A stretch of DNA of 64,000 nt from NCBI GenBank assembly GCA_964630775.1, contig CAZVYY010000013.1, positions 1 through 64,000 on the forward strand, given 5' to 3'. Source of the DNA: Anaeroglomus sp964630775 (GTDB taxonomy: Bacteria > Planctomycetota > Phycisphaerae > Sedimentisphaerales > Anaerohalosphaeraceae). The first letter of the stretch is position 1. Each line of letters starts with the position of its first letter. Below the pieces are notes generated by a model. The model saw only the letters and a program-made list of their open reading frames with translations. It was not told the origin of the DNA and did no database searches. Positions 44,152 to 53,743 of the stretch are shown in pieces. Position numbers and translations under genes: made by a program.

Positions 44152-45926
44152 ATGCCTACTCCCTCGACTTGATAAAGGATTTCCCGGCCTTCCCGGTCTC
44201 GGTTAACTACCATTTCTATTGTATAACTGACTCCGCTGACCGACGAGGTCGATGTCGCGCGAATCATATAAACACTGGATCGCACACAAAACAGATCGAT
44301 ATATTGTCGCAAAATATCCTGTGTCATTCCATCCACATTAATTAAGTCCCCCACACTGGTTACCTGACCGCCCATGCTGTCGCGGTAATTGATAATCTTT
44401 CCCGCCAGGTCATCATTGCCGCCCAGAAAAGCTCGCAGCACTTCAAGGCTGACCGTATTGACATTAATCTGCCCGGTAATCGTTGTATTGTTCGATATCG
44501 TAACCTGGTCCAGAATCCGGCTGAATGTCGCCCAGTCCAGCGCCTGTGCCTGAACATCGGTTTGCCCGCTCGCCGGCGAAGTCACACCACTGCGACCACC
44601 ACCCTGCATTCCTCCACCCTGACCCGGACGGCCCATACCGCCACCCGGACCGCCTTGACCGCCGCCGGGGCGACCACCCATACCGCCACCTGGTCCTCCG
44701 CCTTGCCCCCCGCCGGGACGACCACCCATACCGCCACCTGGCCCACCGCCTTGACCGCCGCCGGGGCGACCACCCATACCGCCACCCTGTCCACCGCCCT
44801 CTCCCCCGCGTCCGCCACGACCGCCGCCTTCTCCGCCGCGTCCGCCGCGTCCACTGCGTCCACCACCCTCACTGCCGCCACCCTGAGCAGGAGCCTGCCT
44901 GCCGCCTGAGGATCCGCCGGATCCGGCATCCGCAGCAAGCAGCGCCGGGGAGACATTTATCATAGAATACTGAATCATCTGCTGGTCATGCTCGGAATAC
45001 GTACCCGCCAGAGGCATAAGCGGCTGTATCAGACCGCTGGTGCGACCGGGCGTCTGCGTGCCCGAAGAATTTCTTTGGCCGCCGCCGGTCGTTCCAGTAC
45101 CGCCGGAAGTGCCCGTTCCGCCAGTCGTTCCGCCGGTCGTTCCGGTTCCGCTTGAGGTACCCATCAGATCAGCAAGCGAACGGAATCGCCGGTTTTGAGT
45201 AATCCAGCGGGCCTGCGCCTGTGTAATCGACAACTGGCTGACCATGTCGCTTTCGCTGGCGGAATTGACGTTAATCCGCTGATTGCCGCTGGCATCCACG
45301 TTATTGGTGGCCGAAAAGCAGGTCAAATACCGGCTCCATCCGCCTTTGCCGAGGGTGCGATTATTCTCACCGTAAAATAAATCTTCGGTAACACCGCGCA
45401 CGCGAAGCAGTTCACGCGGAGTTCTGAAATTGGCATTTCGGCACTGATACCCGATTGGCAGGTTCAAATAATAGCCGCTCTCCGCTCCATTGGTTTCCGC
45501 TTCTTCATTCCGATCCCGCCAGTCAATAATGCTGTCGGCAATCGTCTCATTCATATTCTCGGGGTCCAGCGCCAGAAGCTGTACCGCCGAGGCCGTGTTG
45601 ATATTCAGTTTGGAACATTCATCGGTAATCGTCACCGTAAACGCCCCGCCGGACAACATTACATTTTCCAGTTCAGTAATATTGATAGCCCAGTCATCCA
45701 GAAGACTGTCGGTCTCTTTTAAGTCGTCTTTCAGGTACGCCAGGGCTGTTTCTACCCCGGCCCGCGCCATCCATCGACAGCGGATTTTCTCCACCGAGGA
45801 CAAACTGATGCGGCTGTCCAGACGGCTGTTCTGGGCGCCGACGGCCAGAATCGCCATCATCACCACCAGCATCCACATCACCCCGGCCAGTACCGTGCCG
45901 GCTTGTTTGTCGCGTTTAGCTGCCAT
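44148..45926 (-). CDS. gspK: Minor pseudopilin GspK with a long glycine-rich insert
   Basis: 592 residues from ATG 45926, 8 bases after gspJ; the upstream frame lacks support. Residues about 8-40 are the class III-like hydrophobic helix (GTVLAGVMWMLVVMMAILAVGAQ). The GspK alpha-domain shows the repeated helix-hairpin elements KLNINTASAVQLL, INVNSASESDMV and INVNTVSLEVLRAFLG. Between these lie a Thr/Gly linker (about 254-282) and a Gly-rich stretch (about 334-450) with three near-identical copies of GGGMGGRPGGGQGG. GspK caps the pseudopilus tip; the insert nearly doubles the usual about 320 residues. The ending overlaps gspL by 4 bases. Confidence 0.85.
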   Translation of the reverse strand: MAAKRDKQAGTVLAGVMWMLVVMMAILAVGAQNSRLDSRISLSSVEKIRCRWMARAGVETALAYLKDDLKETDSLLDDWAINITELENVMLSGGAFTVTITDECSKLNINTASAVQLLALDPENMNETIADSIIDWRDRNEEAETNGAESGYYLNLPIGYQCRNANFRTPRELLRVRGVTEDLFYGENNRTLGKGGWSRYLTCFSATNNVDASGNQRINVNSASESDMVSQLSITQAQARWITQNRRFRSLADLMGTSSGTGTTGGTTGGTGTSGGTGTTGGGQRNSSGTQTPGRTSGLIQPLMPLAGTYSEHDQQMIQYSMINVSPALLAADAGSGGSSGGRQAPAQGGGSEGGGRSGRGGRGGEGGGRGGRGGEGGGQGGGMGGRPGGGQGGGPGGGMGGRPGGGQGGGPGGGMGGRPGGGQGGPGGGMGRPGQGGGMQGGGRSGVTSPASGQTDVQAQALDWATFSRILDQVTISNNTTITGQINVNTVSLEVLRAFLGGNDDLAGKIINYRDSMGGQVTSVGDLINVDGMTQDILRQYIDLFCVRSSVYMIRATSTSSVSGVSYTIEMVVNRDREGREILYQVEGVGI

Positions 45927-45934
45927 AATCCGTT

Positions 45935-46678
45935 TTATAATCCTGTGCTCCCGGTATCCGTCGTGCCGGTGTCCAGGCTTCCGCTTTCGGCCTGGTCCCA
46001 CTCGAAATTCGCGGCATCCACTTCGTCGGTAAACTGTCCCTGTTTGAAACCCACCGCAACCTGCCGGGAGTATATTTTCTGTTTGAGGGTTCCGGCCTGA
46101 CCAACCGCCAGGTTGACCAGAACAAGCTGCGGCGGACGCATATTTTCCGACGACCACTGGTCGGTCCAGTTGCCGCTGTCAAAATACCGGACATCAAAGG
46201 CCACAATCGAACCGGCAACCACTTCCAGAATACCGCCGTCGGTGTTTTCCGTCGCCGTCTGCGAATCAAGCCCGACGATTGGGCAGACACGCCGCATCAG
46301 GGTTCGTGCCTGCTGATCTTCCGTGATAAAATATTCCACTTCGTACAATTCCGATTCCGGCTGATCCAGTCGGGCCTTGGAACGGCTGAATGTTCGGAAA
46401 ATCAGTCGGGGCGTTGCCGTCGAACCGGTCTGATCAATCAGCCCTTCAAAACGAATCGCATTGCCGAAAGGCCGGACATTGCTTAAATCCGTTCGCAGTT
46501 GTTCGGCGGCGATGCGCAGCTCATCCACCGTCTCACTGTGTTTATCAATCGCACTGCGCGCCGCGGTGACACTGCGAAGCCCCGACAAGGCCACCAGGGC
46601 AATAAAGGCCCCCAGCGTTGCCGAAATCAGCATTTCCAGCAGCGTAAACGCTTTTCTGGGATGGCCTGTCATCTTCAT
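45935..46678 (-). CDS. gspJ: Minor pseudopilin GspJ
   Basis: 247 residues from ATG 46678 (MKMTGHPRKAFTLLEMLISATLGAFIALVALSG). The prepilin site is the K-A/F-T-L-L-E motif with Glu5, followed by the hydrophobic helix; the C-terminal beta domain is as in GspJ. Its start overlaps the gspI stop (ATGA). Processing needs a GspO peptidase that is not in this window. Confidence 0.85.
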   Translation of the reverse strand: MKMTGHPRKAFTLLEMLISATLGAFIALVALSGLRSVTAARSAIDKHSETVDELRIAAEQLRTDLSNVRPFGNAIRFEGLIDQTGSTATPRLIFRTFSRSKARLDQPESELYEVEYFITEDQQARTLMRRVCPIVGLDSQTATENTDGGILEVVAGSIVAFDVRYFDSGNWTDQWSSENMRPPQLVLVNLAVGQAGTLKQKIYSRQVAVGFKQGQFTDEVDAANFEWDQAESGSLDTGTTDTGSTGL

Positions 46679-47202
46679 CGTGTCGTCCTTGTTCCGCCGG
46701 GGGAAGTCCCCGTGCTGCCCGTTGTACCCGTCGTACCGGTTGTACCTGTTCCGGTGGAAGTCCCTGTTCCTGTCCCGGCCCCGGTCGTCGTGGAGGTTGT
46801 GGTGCTGGTCGTCTCCGTGACCGCACGGAGCCGGGTGTCGCACTGAATCCGTCGCACCCGGTTTTCCGAGACCCATTCCAGCGTCATCGTCAGACCGTAC
46901 AGTTGTTCAATATTCATCGGCTCCAGCACGGCCTGCCATCGCCATTGCATCCCGGTATGCTGATCATTTATAACACCGGATAAATTCGGACTGCTGATCA
47001 GCGACTGAATGCCGATCTGGTCCAGCAGAACCATCTGGCGATCCAGCATATCCCACGCTTTTTCATATTCCTGATGAATCCGCAGCGACGAAAGACTCTT
47101 GGCACCCAGGGCGCAGATGGTCACGGTAGCCGTCGCCAGCAGTCCCGCCGCAACCAGCACCTCGATCAAACTGAATCCCTTGTTTCGTCTGCAAGTCATC
47201 AT
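46675..47202 (-). CDS. gspI: Minor pseudopilin GspI with Thr/Gly tail
   Basis: 175 residues. N-terminal NKGFSLIEVLVAAGLLATATVTICAL is a type IV prepilin-like leader with cleavage after Gly and Glu5. The globular part ends near residue 130, followed by a Thr/Gly/Ser tail (about 132-175) of TGT and TTG repeats, absent from typical GspI. Start and stop overlap neighbours by 4 bases; ATG 47199 is an alternative start. Confidence 0.85.
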   Translation of the reverse strand: MMTCRRNKGFSLIEVLVAAGLLATATVTICALGAKSLSSLRIHQEYEKAWDMLDRQMVLLDQIGIQSLISSPNLSGVINDQHTGMQWRWQAVLEPMNIEQLYGLTMTLEWVSENRVRRIQCDTRLRAVTETTSTTTSTTTGAGTGTGTSTGTGTTGTTGTTGSTGTSPGGTRTTR

Positions 47203-47789
47203 TCTTGTGCATCCAAATCCACACGCCCGGTCAGCAATTGTCCCGCCATCCCGTTCTGCATCGTAACCCGCCCGGTCTGGCTGACCATCACATGGGCATG
47301 ACGCAACCCGTCACCGAGTTGAATCAGACAGGCCTGTGCCTTGCCGTCCGGAAAAAACAGGCTCTGCGTCTGCCGCCCATCCATCCCATCCACAATGAAC
47401 TGCTCCACCAGCAGCTTCTTATCCAAAGCAAGCGGACGGGTATAAGCATTTTTCAGTATCGGGCTTTCCTCCTGTCCGGGCAGCGTCCCCATCGGCGGCA
47501 TTGCCGTCATCGAGGTATCAGACGGCGGTGTCGACATCGCAGCTTCCAGGTAAAGCTGTTGCTGCGCCTCATCCAGCTTCAAAGCAACGACCGTCTGTTT
47601 TTCAATCGCTGCAATTCGGGCATACTTGGCAATCAGGTAAAGCTGCCGGGCCTGATTGGTCAGAACCGTCTGAGAACCCATCTTCGAATACCGCAGCACG
47701 GAAATGGAGGCAAGGATACCCATCAGCGCCGCTACCGCCAGCAGCTCGATCATCGTAAAAGCCGGTTTGTTTCGATTCCTTGCCAACAC
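47199..47789 (-). CDS. gspH: Minor pseudopilin GspH
   Basis: 196 residues. Leader NKPAFTMIELLAVAALMGILASISV: cleavage before F with Glu at +5, then the hydrophobic helix and the GspH beta domain (ALDKKLLVEQFIVDG...SLFFPDGKAQACLIQLGDG...VSQTGRVTMQNG), where the FFPDG and GRV motifs are typical of GspH/FimT. It overlaps gspI. Confidence 0.85.
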   Translation of the reverse strand: MLARNRNKPAFTMIELLAVAALMGILASISVLRYSKMGSQTVLTNQARQLYLIAKYARIAAIEKQTVVALKLDEAQQQLYLEAAMSTPPSDTSMTAMPPMGTLPGQEESPILKNAYTRPLALDKKLLVEQFIVDGMDGRQTQSLFFPDGKAQACLIQLGDGLRHAHVMVSQTGRVTMQNGMAGQLLTGRVDLDAQE

Positions 47790-47827
47790 ACTTTCCCTCG
47801 TGTATCAATCCATCGCCTCAGAGGCCG

Positions 47828-48247
47828 TTAATCATTATAAATATCCGCATTATCGCCTTCGCCGCCGGCCTGACCGTCGGCGCCATAGCTGAAAATATCA
47901 TAGCTGTTCATATTCACCGTACCCTGCTGCAGATAAAAATAGGGGCGATCCCACGGATCGAGCAGGTCGCTCTTTTTCAGATACGGCCCATCCCAGCGGT
48001 CCTGAACATCCGAAGGCGGAATCAGGAGCGCCTCAAGACCTTCCGTATCCGCCGGCAGCCGGCCGCAGGAATACTCAAAGCGGGCCAATGCCCCTTCGAT
48101 AATCGCAATCTTGCCCTTGGCAATATCACGCTTGGCCTTGCCCAGCCCCTTGAAGGCACGCGGCACCACAAAAACCGCCAGCAAGGCAATAATGGTGGCC
48201 ACCGCCAGCAATTCAATAATTGTAAACCCTTTTCTGCTTTTTCTCAT
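47828..48247 (-). CDS. gspG: Major pseudopilin GspG
   Basis: 139 residues from ATG 48247 (AAGG at good spacing). Leader KSRKGFTIIELLAVATIIALLAVFVVPRAF; the mature part has GRLPADTEGLEALLIPPSD...WDGPYLKKSDLLDPWDRPYFYL...YDIFSYGADGQAGGEGDNADI, the full GspG signature including the calcium-site region GADGxxGGxGxxADI. It builds the pseudopilus shaft. Confidence 0.95.
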   Translation of the reverse strand: MRKSRKGFTIIELLAVATIIALLAVFVVPRAFKGLGKAKRDIAKGKIAIIEGALARFEYSCGRLPADTEGLEALLIPPSDVQDRWDGPYLKKSDLLDPWDRPYFYLQQGTVNMNSYDIFSYGADGQAGGEGDNADIYND

Positions 48248-48298
48248 CGGTTTGCCTTTCGTTTCCCTGTTCAACTCAAATACCATATTCCTTATCAT

Positions 48299-49528
48299 CT
48301 ATAATGCTGAAGTCAAATCCATCGCCAGAATCGGCAGCAGTGTCGCTGCGATGATAAATCCAATCACCGTCGCCAGAAGCAGAATCAATATCGTCGGCAG
48401 CAGCGATACAAATCGCACCAGCGCCGAATCCGCCTGGTCATCAAAGGTATCCGCCGCCTGAAGCAGCAGCTCATCCAGCCGACCGGTCTGTTCCCCGAGG
48501 GCGACAATCTGAACCAGCAGCTTGTCAAACATCCCCGACTGTCCCAGCGGCTCAGCCACCGAACGACCGCCCTTGACTTCCGCAGCCACCTTGTCAATCT
48601 GCTGGCCCAGCACCTCGTTGCCCAGCGTATCCCGGACCACCGACAGCCCTTCCAGAATCGTAATCCCGCACTTGCACAGCGAACCGAGCGTCCGGGCAAA
48701 ACGTCCCACCGCCAGAGTACGCAGGACTTTGCCGACCATCGGAATTTTCAGTTTAAATCCATCCCAGGCGACTCGTCCCGGCGGCGTTTCTTTCCAGCGA
48801 TTAAAAGCATATACTCCCCCGATTATCGCCATTGCCAGCAGCCACCCATACACCGCCAGAAAATCACTGACGCCCAGCAGGGCTTTGGTCGGACCCGGCA
48901 GCGATGCCTTATCGGCCCCGATGGTGGCGATAATCTTGGGCAGTACCCAGACCAGCATCACCACCACGGAAATCATCCCGACCGCCAGCACCATAATCGG
49001 ATATGCCGCTGCATTTTTGATATTGGATTTGATTTTCTCTTCACGGGTCAGAAGCCGTACAAGCTGGTCGAAGGTCTGATCAAGAATGCCGCCGGTTTCG
49101 CCCACCCGCACCATGGAGATATACAGAGGACTGTAAACACGCGGATATTGCTCCATGGCCTCCGACAGGGATTTGCCTGCACTAACCTGCCTGGACAGGT
49201 TTTCCAGAAGCGCAATAATCGCAGGCTTGCTCTGCTGGTCACGTATGATTTGCAGCGCCTCCAGGACAGGCAATCCCGCCTTCAGCGCCGTCGAAAGCTG
49301 AACCGAAACCGCCAGGACATCCTTGCTGCCTACGCGAATACGAACATCCCCGTCAGCCGAGGACACAACTGCGGTCCGCTGCACCTGACGCTGGGTTTCA
49401 ATCAGCTCCATGGCAAAATGGCCCTTCTGCGCCAGAAGCCCGATAGCCGCCTTTCGGTCAGATGCCTCGATAACCCCTTTCAGCGATTTGCCCGCTGTAT
49501 CGACTGCCTTGTATTCAAATAACGACAA
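48299..49528 (-). CDS. gspF: Type II secretion inner-membrane protein GspF
   Basis: 409 residues, standard. Two T2SSF domains (LSTALKAGLPVLEAL... and LGSLCKCGITILEGLSVV...) with three transmembrane helices: about 170-195, 220-240 and 375-400. The start MSLFEYKAVDTAGKSLKGVIEA is typical. It forms the membrane platform for GspE. 36 bases after gspE. Confidence 0.95.
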   Translation of the reverse strand: MSLFEYKAVDTAGKSLKGVIEASDRKAAIGLLAQKGHFAMELIETQRQVQRTAVVSSADGDVRIRVGSKDVLAVSVQLSTALKAGLPVLEALQIIRDQQSKPAIIALLENLSRQVSAGKSLSEAMEQYPRVYSPLYISMVRVGETGGILDQTFDQLVRLLTREEKIKSNIKNAAAYPIMVLAVGMISVVVMLVWVLPKIIATIGADKASLPGPTKALLGVSDFLAVYGWLLAMAIIGGVYAFNRWKETPPGRVAWDGFKLKIPMVGKVLRTLAVGRFARTLGSLCKCGITILEGLSVVRDTLGNEVLGQQIDKVAAEVKGGRSVAEPLGQSGMFDKLLVQIVALGEQTGRLDELLLQAADTFDDQADSALVRFVSLLPTILILLLATVIGFIIAATLLPILAMDLTSAL

Positions 49529-49564
49529 TTCCTTTGTCTCCTGTCTTGATGATTCTGAATACGA

Positions 49565-51259
<1,695 letters not shown>

Positions 51260-51426
51260 TATAGAAATTTCCCTTTTACCCTGAGTGTCTAAGCATGTTT
51301 CCATTGCTTATTTCGCCATTTTAACATTTTCTCAATTTCTTTAATTTAAACAACTTATGTAAATATTTTCAAATCCAGACGCAGCATGTAAGTTTAGACG
51401 GACAAGGGTAGAGAATTGTTTCAAAA

Positions 51427-51445
51427 TTTTTCATGACGTGAAAAA
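51427..51445. promoter_or_regulatory. Palindrome upstream of the type II secretion operon
   Basis: TTTTTCA-TGACG-TGAAAAA is a perfect inverted repeat with 7-base arms in the 271-base AT-rich spacer before gspE. It is a candidate operator; no convincing -10/-35 pair was found on the minus strand next to it. Confidence 0.35.
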
Positions 51446-51530
51446 ATTGACACAAATGATAGATAAAATGACAAATGGCTGTTAATTACAGAGTATTGGA
51501 GTGCAGTATCCGGTATATTAAGCTGCTATC

Positions 51531-52289
51531 TCAGGACTGAACCGAATTCTCAGCAATGGCATGGTGTTTTTGAATCGCAATACGCAATCCCGGCGCCGCC
51601 GCACAGATATTACCGAATTCCTCACCGGTAAACGGCTTCTCGGCCTGCCGATATAACAGAATAAAGCCAACACCTTTACCCATTTTACCGAGCGGAACCG
51701 CTGCGACGGTTATATGCTTAAGCATCGCAGGATTCGCCTGAAGCCCCATCTGCAGCATCTGCTCCAGCGTACAAATCCGGCTGCTCCGGCTGATTTCCTG
51801 GACCACCTGCGACGTAAACCAAGTCTCAAAGTTCCCTTTTTCGACAGCAAACTCCGATGTCGAGTTGGAAAAATGAATATCAAACCCCTTCGGCTCGACC
51901 AGGAAAATCGCCACCCCGGCCGCTTCCAGATTCTCACGAATAAAACCGGCCGCTGTATCCAGAATGGACGTCAGCTCGGAAATGCCCAGCAGGGACTCCT
52001 GAAACCGTAAAACAAACGAAAGGGTGGCAATTTTCTGAATGAATTCCCCATGTGCCCCAACAATATCACGACACAAGATGTCTATTTTCTTGTGCTGTCG
52101 TTGTTCTCGTCCCCGCAGCATGCGGATGACCCGTAAGGCACGTTCATTTCGTTTGAGGTTCAAGGCCGAATCCTTAAAAAATACCATTTCTCCCAATAAT
52201 TCGGCCTTTTCCCGCTGGTTCTTAAGAAACGCTTTGCGAGATTCGCAATTTCTTATCACATCGTCCGATAACAGTCTGCTTGTCCGCAA
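51531..52289 (-). CDS. GAF-like domain protein
   Basis: 252 residues. The N-terminal about 95 residues are charged helices with coiled-coil character; residues about 100-245 resemble a GAF domain (ISELTSILDTAAGFIRENLEAAGVAIFLV...MLKHITVAAVPLGKMGKGVGFILLYRQ...FTGEEFGNICAAAPGLRIAIQ). No output domain, so it may be a small-molecule sensor or adaptor. The only early start is a TTG that begins right after the UAP stop codon, implying translational coupling. Ligand unknown. Confidence 0.6.
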   Translation of the reverse strand: MRTSRLLSDDVIRNCESRKAFLKNQREKAELLGEMVFFKDSALNLKRNERALRVIRMLRGREQRQHKKIDILCRDIVGAHGEFIQKIATLSFVLRFQESLLGISELTSILDTAAGFIRENLEAAGVAIFLVEPKGFDIHFSNSTSEFAVEKGNFETWFTSQVVQEISRSSRICTLEQMLQMGLQANPAMLKHITVAAVPLGKMGKGVGFILLYRQAEKPFTGEEFGNICAAAPGLRIAIQKHHAIAENSVQS

Positions 52290-53720
52290 TCACCCCAGAT
52301 ACACAGAGTCGCCTGGACGAATCGGCGGCACAGAGGACGCTTTGGACCGAACATCGGCTTTAAACAGGGCAAAACTCGGCGCTATTTCCAGGACACAGTC
52401 CGGCCGACCATCCGCTTTTCGCGGCACCTTTACCCCCGCCGCTTCCAGCCAGCCTGCCGCCCGGTCAATCATCATCTGGTAAGTCACCTCGGCACTGTCC
52501 ACCCCCGTCGCATTCTTGACAGGAGCAAATTCCTCACTCCGCAGCGTTTCCAGAATAATCGACTTTTTCGCCATCGGCAGCGCATCAAACACAAACGTCT
52601 CCAGTTTGACCCCATTGGGCTTGTCCGGATTGACAGGATTGCCCTTGGCATCGATATGCGGAATTTTCTTGATCGCCTTATGGAACGGCAGTGCAAACCC
52701 GCCTCCGGCGTTGAGTTTCTCAATAAAGCTGACACTGATCATGTGTATCCCGATGGACCCCAATTCAAAGACCAGCGAGCCATCCGGATTCTTGCGATGT
52801 GCCTGCGCATCCGGCAAATCGCTGTATTCAATGACCGTCACCTTGCCATCGACCAGGCAGAAATTCCCCACTTTTTCCAGCGGCCCGGCCTTCAGCAGCG
52901 CCTTGGACGACATCTGTGCCCCATCCATCGCATGAAGCCCGATAAACAGCGGATCCAGCACATGCACCAGCGGATTATCCACCTGCCAGTACGACAGGTA
53001 TTCAATCCCGCGTTTTTTCATATCCGCCAGCGCCCCACTGTCGGCCAGCGCCTTGAGACTGCCGCCATGCCCATCCGGACTGGTTGCCAGCGTCCCCTTG
53101 TCGGCCATAAATATCTTGCCGTCAAATGCAAAATTCGGCATCGTTCCCTGAATGAAAATCACCACATTGGTTTTCGTGAGGCCGAAATAGTTGGCCTTCT
53201 CAAAACTTTCCACCGTGGCCTGATAATTCAATGGGCTGGTCATCACATACCACGGAATATCCACGTTATATTTCTTCGAAGCCGCCAGAATCGACTCGGC
53301 AAAAAGGGTAAACAGCGTTTTCTTTTTAATCGGGCTGGTGGGGTAATTTCCCTTGGGACCGTCAAATCCCAGCCGTGTCCCCTGGCCGCCCGCAACAACA
53401 AATCCAGCCGCCTTGCCCTGCCGCAGCAGCGTTTCTCCCAGTTGATATGCCTTTGCATACTTGTCTTTCTGTTCTGCAGTCTTCGGCTGGGCTGGATACG
53501 ATGGAGCCGGCTCAAATGCCGTGGGAATCACGATCGTCCCATCTTTTTTCACATACTGCTCAACCCACTCGGGGATATGCTTGAAATCCAGCTTTTCAAT
53601 CTGCCCAAGCAGGGCGTCCTGCTGCTGCGCATCAAGCTGAGAATAAAACGCCAGCAGGTGTTCCTGCCCAATCTGTTTACACCGTGTCAAAGCCTTATCA
53701 AATCGTGTCTGGTCTGCCAT
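52290..53720 (-). CDS. UDP-N-acetylhexosamine pyrophosphorylase (eukaryotic UAP1 type)
   Basis: 476 residues, UDPGP family. Motifs: VVAGGQGTRLGFDGPKGNYP (nucleotide-binding GGxGTRLG), WYVMTSPLNYQATVESFE, FIQGTMPNF (UTP/GlcNAc-1-P), LATSPDGHGGSLKAL, YWQVDNPLVHVLDPLFIG, and FELGSIGIHMISVSF. It makes UDP-GlcNAc or UDP-GalNAc from UTP and the sugar-1-phosphate. It resembles eukaryotic UAP1/AGX rather than GlmU; substrate preference among UDP-sugars is not settled. It lies between alaS and the GAF gene. Confidence 0.87.
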   Translation of the reverse strand: MADQTRFDKALTRCKQIGQEHLLAFYSQLDAQQQDALLGQIEKLDFKHIPEWVEQYVKKDGTIVIPTAFEPAPSYPAQPKTAEQKDKYAKAYQLGETLLRQGKAAGFVVAGGQGTRLGFDGPKGNYPTSPIKKKTLFTLFAESILAASKKYNVDIPWYVMTSPLNYQATVESFEKANYFGLTKTNVVIFIQGTMPNFAFDGKIFMADKGTLATSPDGHGGSLKALADSGALADMKKRGIEYLSYWQVDNPLVHVLDPLFIGLHAMDGAQMSSKALLKAGPLEKVGNFCLVDGKVTVIEYSDLPDAQAHRKNPDGSLVFELGSIGIHMISVSFIEKLNAGGGFALPFHKAIKKIPHIDAKGNPVNPDKPNGVKLETFVFDALPMAKKSIILETLRSEEFAPVKNATGVDSAEVTYQMMIDRAAGWLEAAGVKVPRKADGRPDCVLEIAPSFALFKADVRSKASSVPPIRPGDSVYLG

Positions 53721-53743
53721 ACTCTGTTATTCCAATAATCCGT

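Noticed and set aside
44575..44925. Regular repeats resembling a CRISPR or VNTR array
   Set aside because: The repeats are in-frame Gly-rich codons of GspK with no unique spacers; they are a protein-coding repeat.
45927..46157. N-terminal extension of gspK
   Set aside because: Extension overlaps the gspJ gene, and the prepilin-like helix starts at the ATG 45926.
51447..51475. Plus-strand TTGACA in the gspE spacer
   Set aside because: No -10 hexamer at 16-18 bases and no plus-strand gene downstream.
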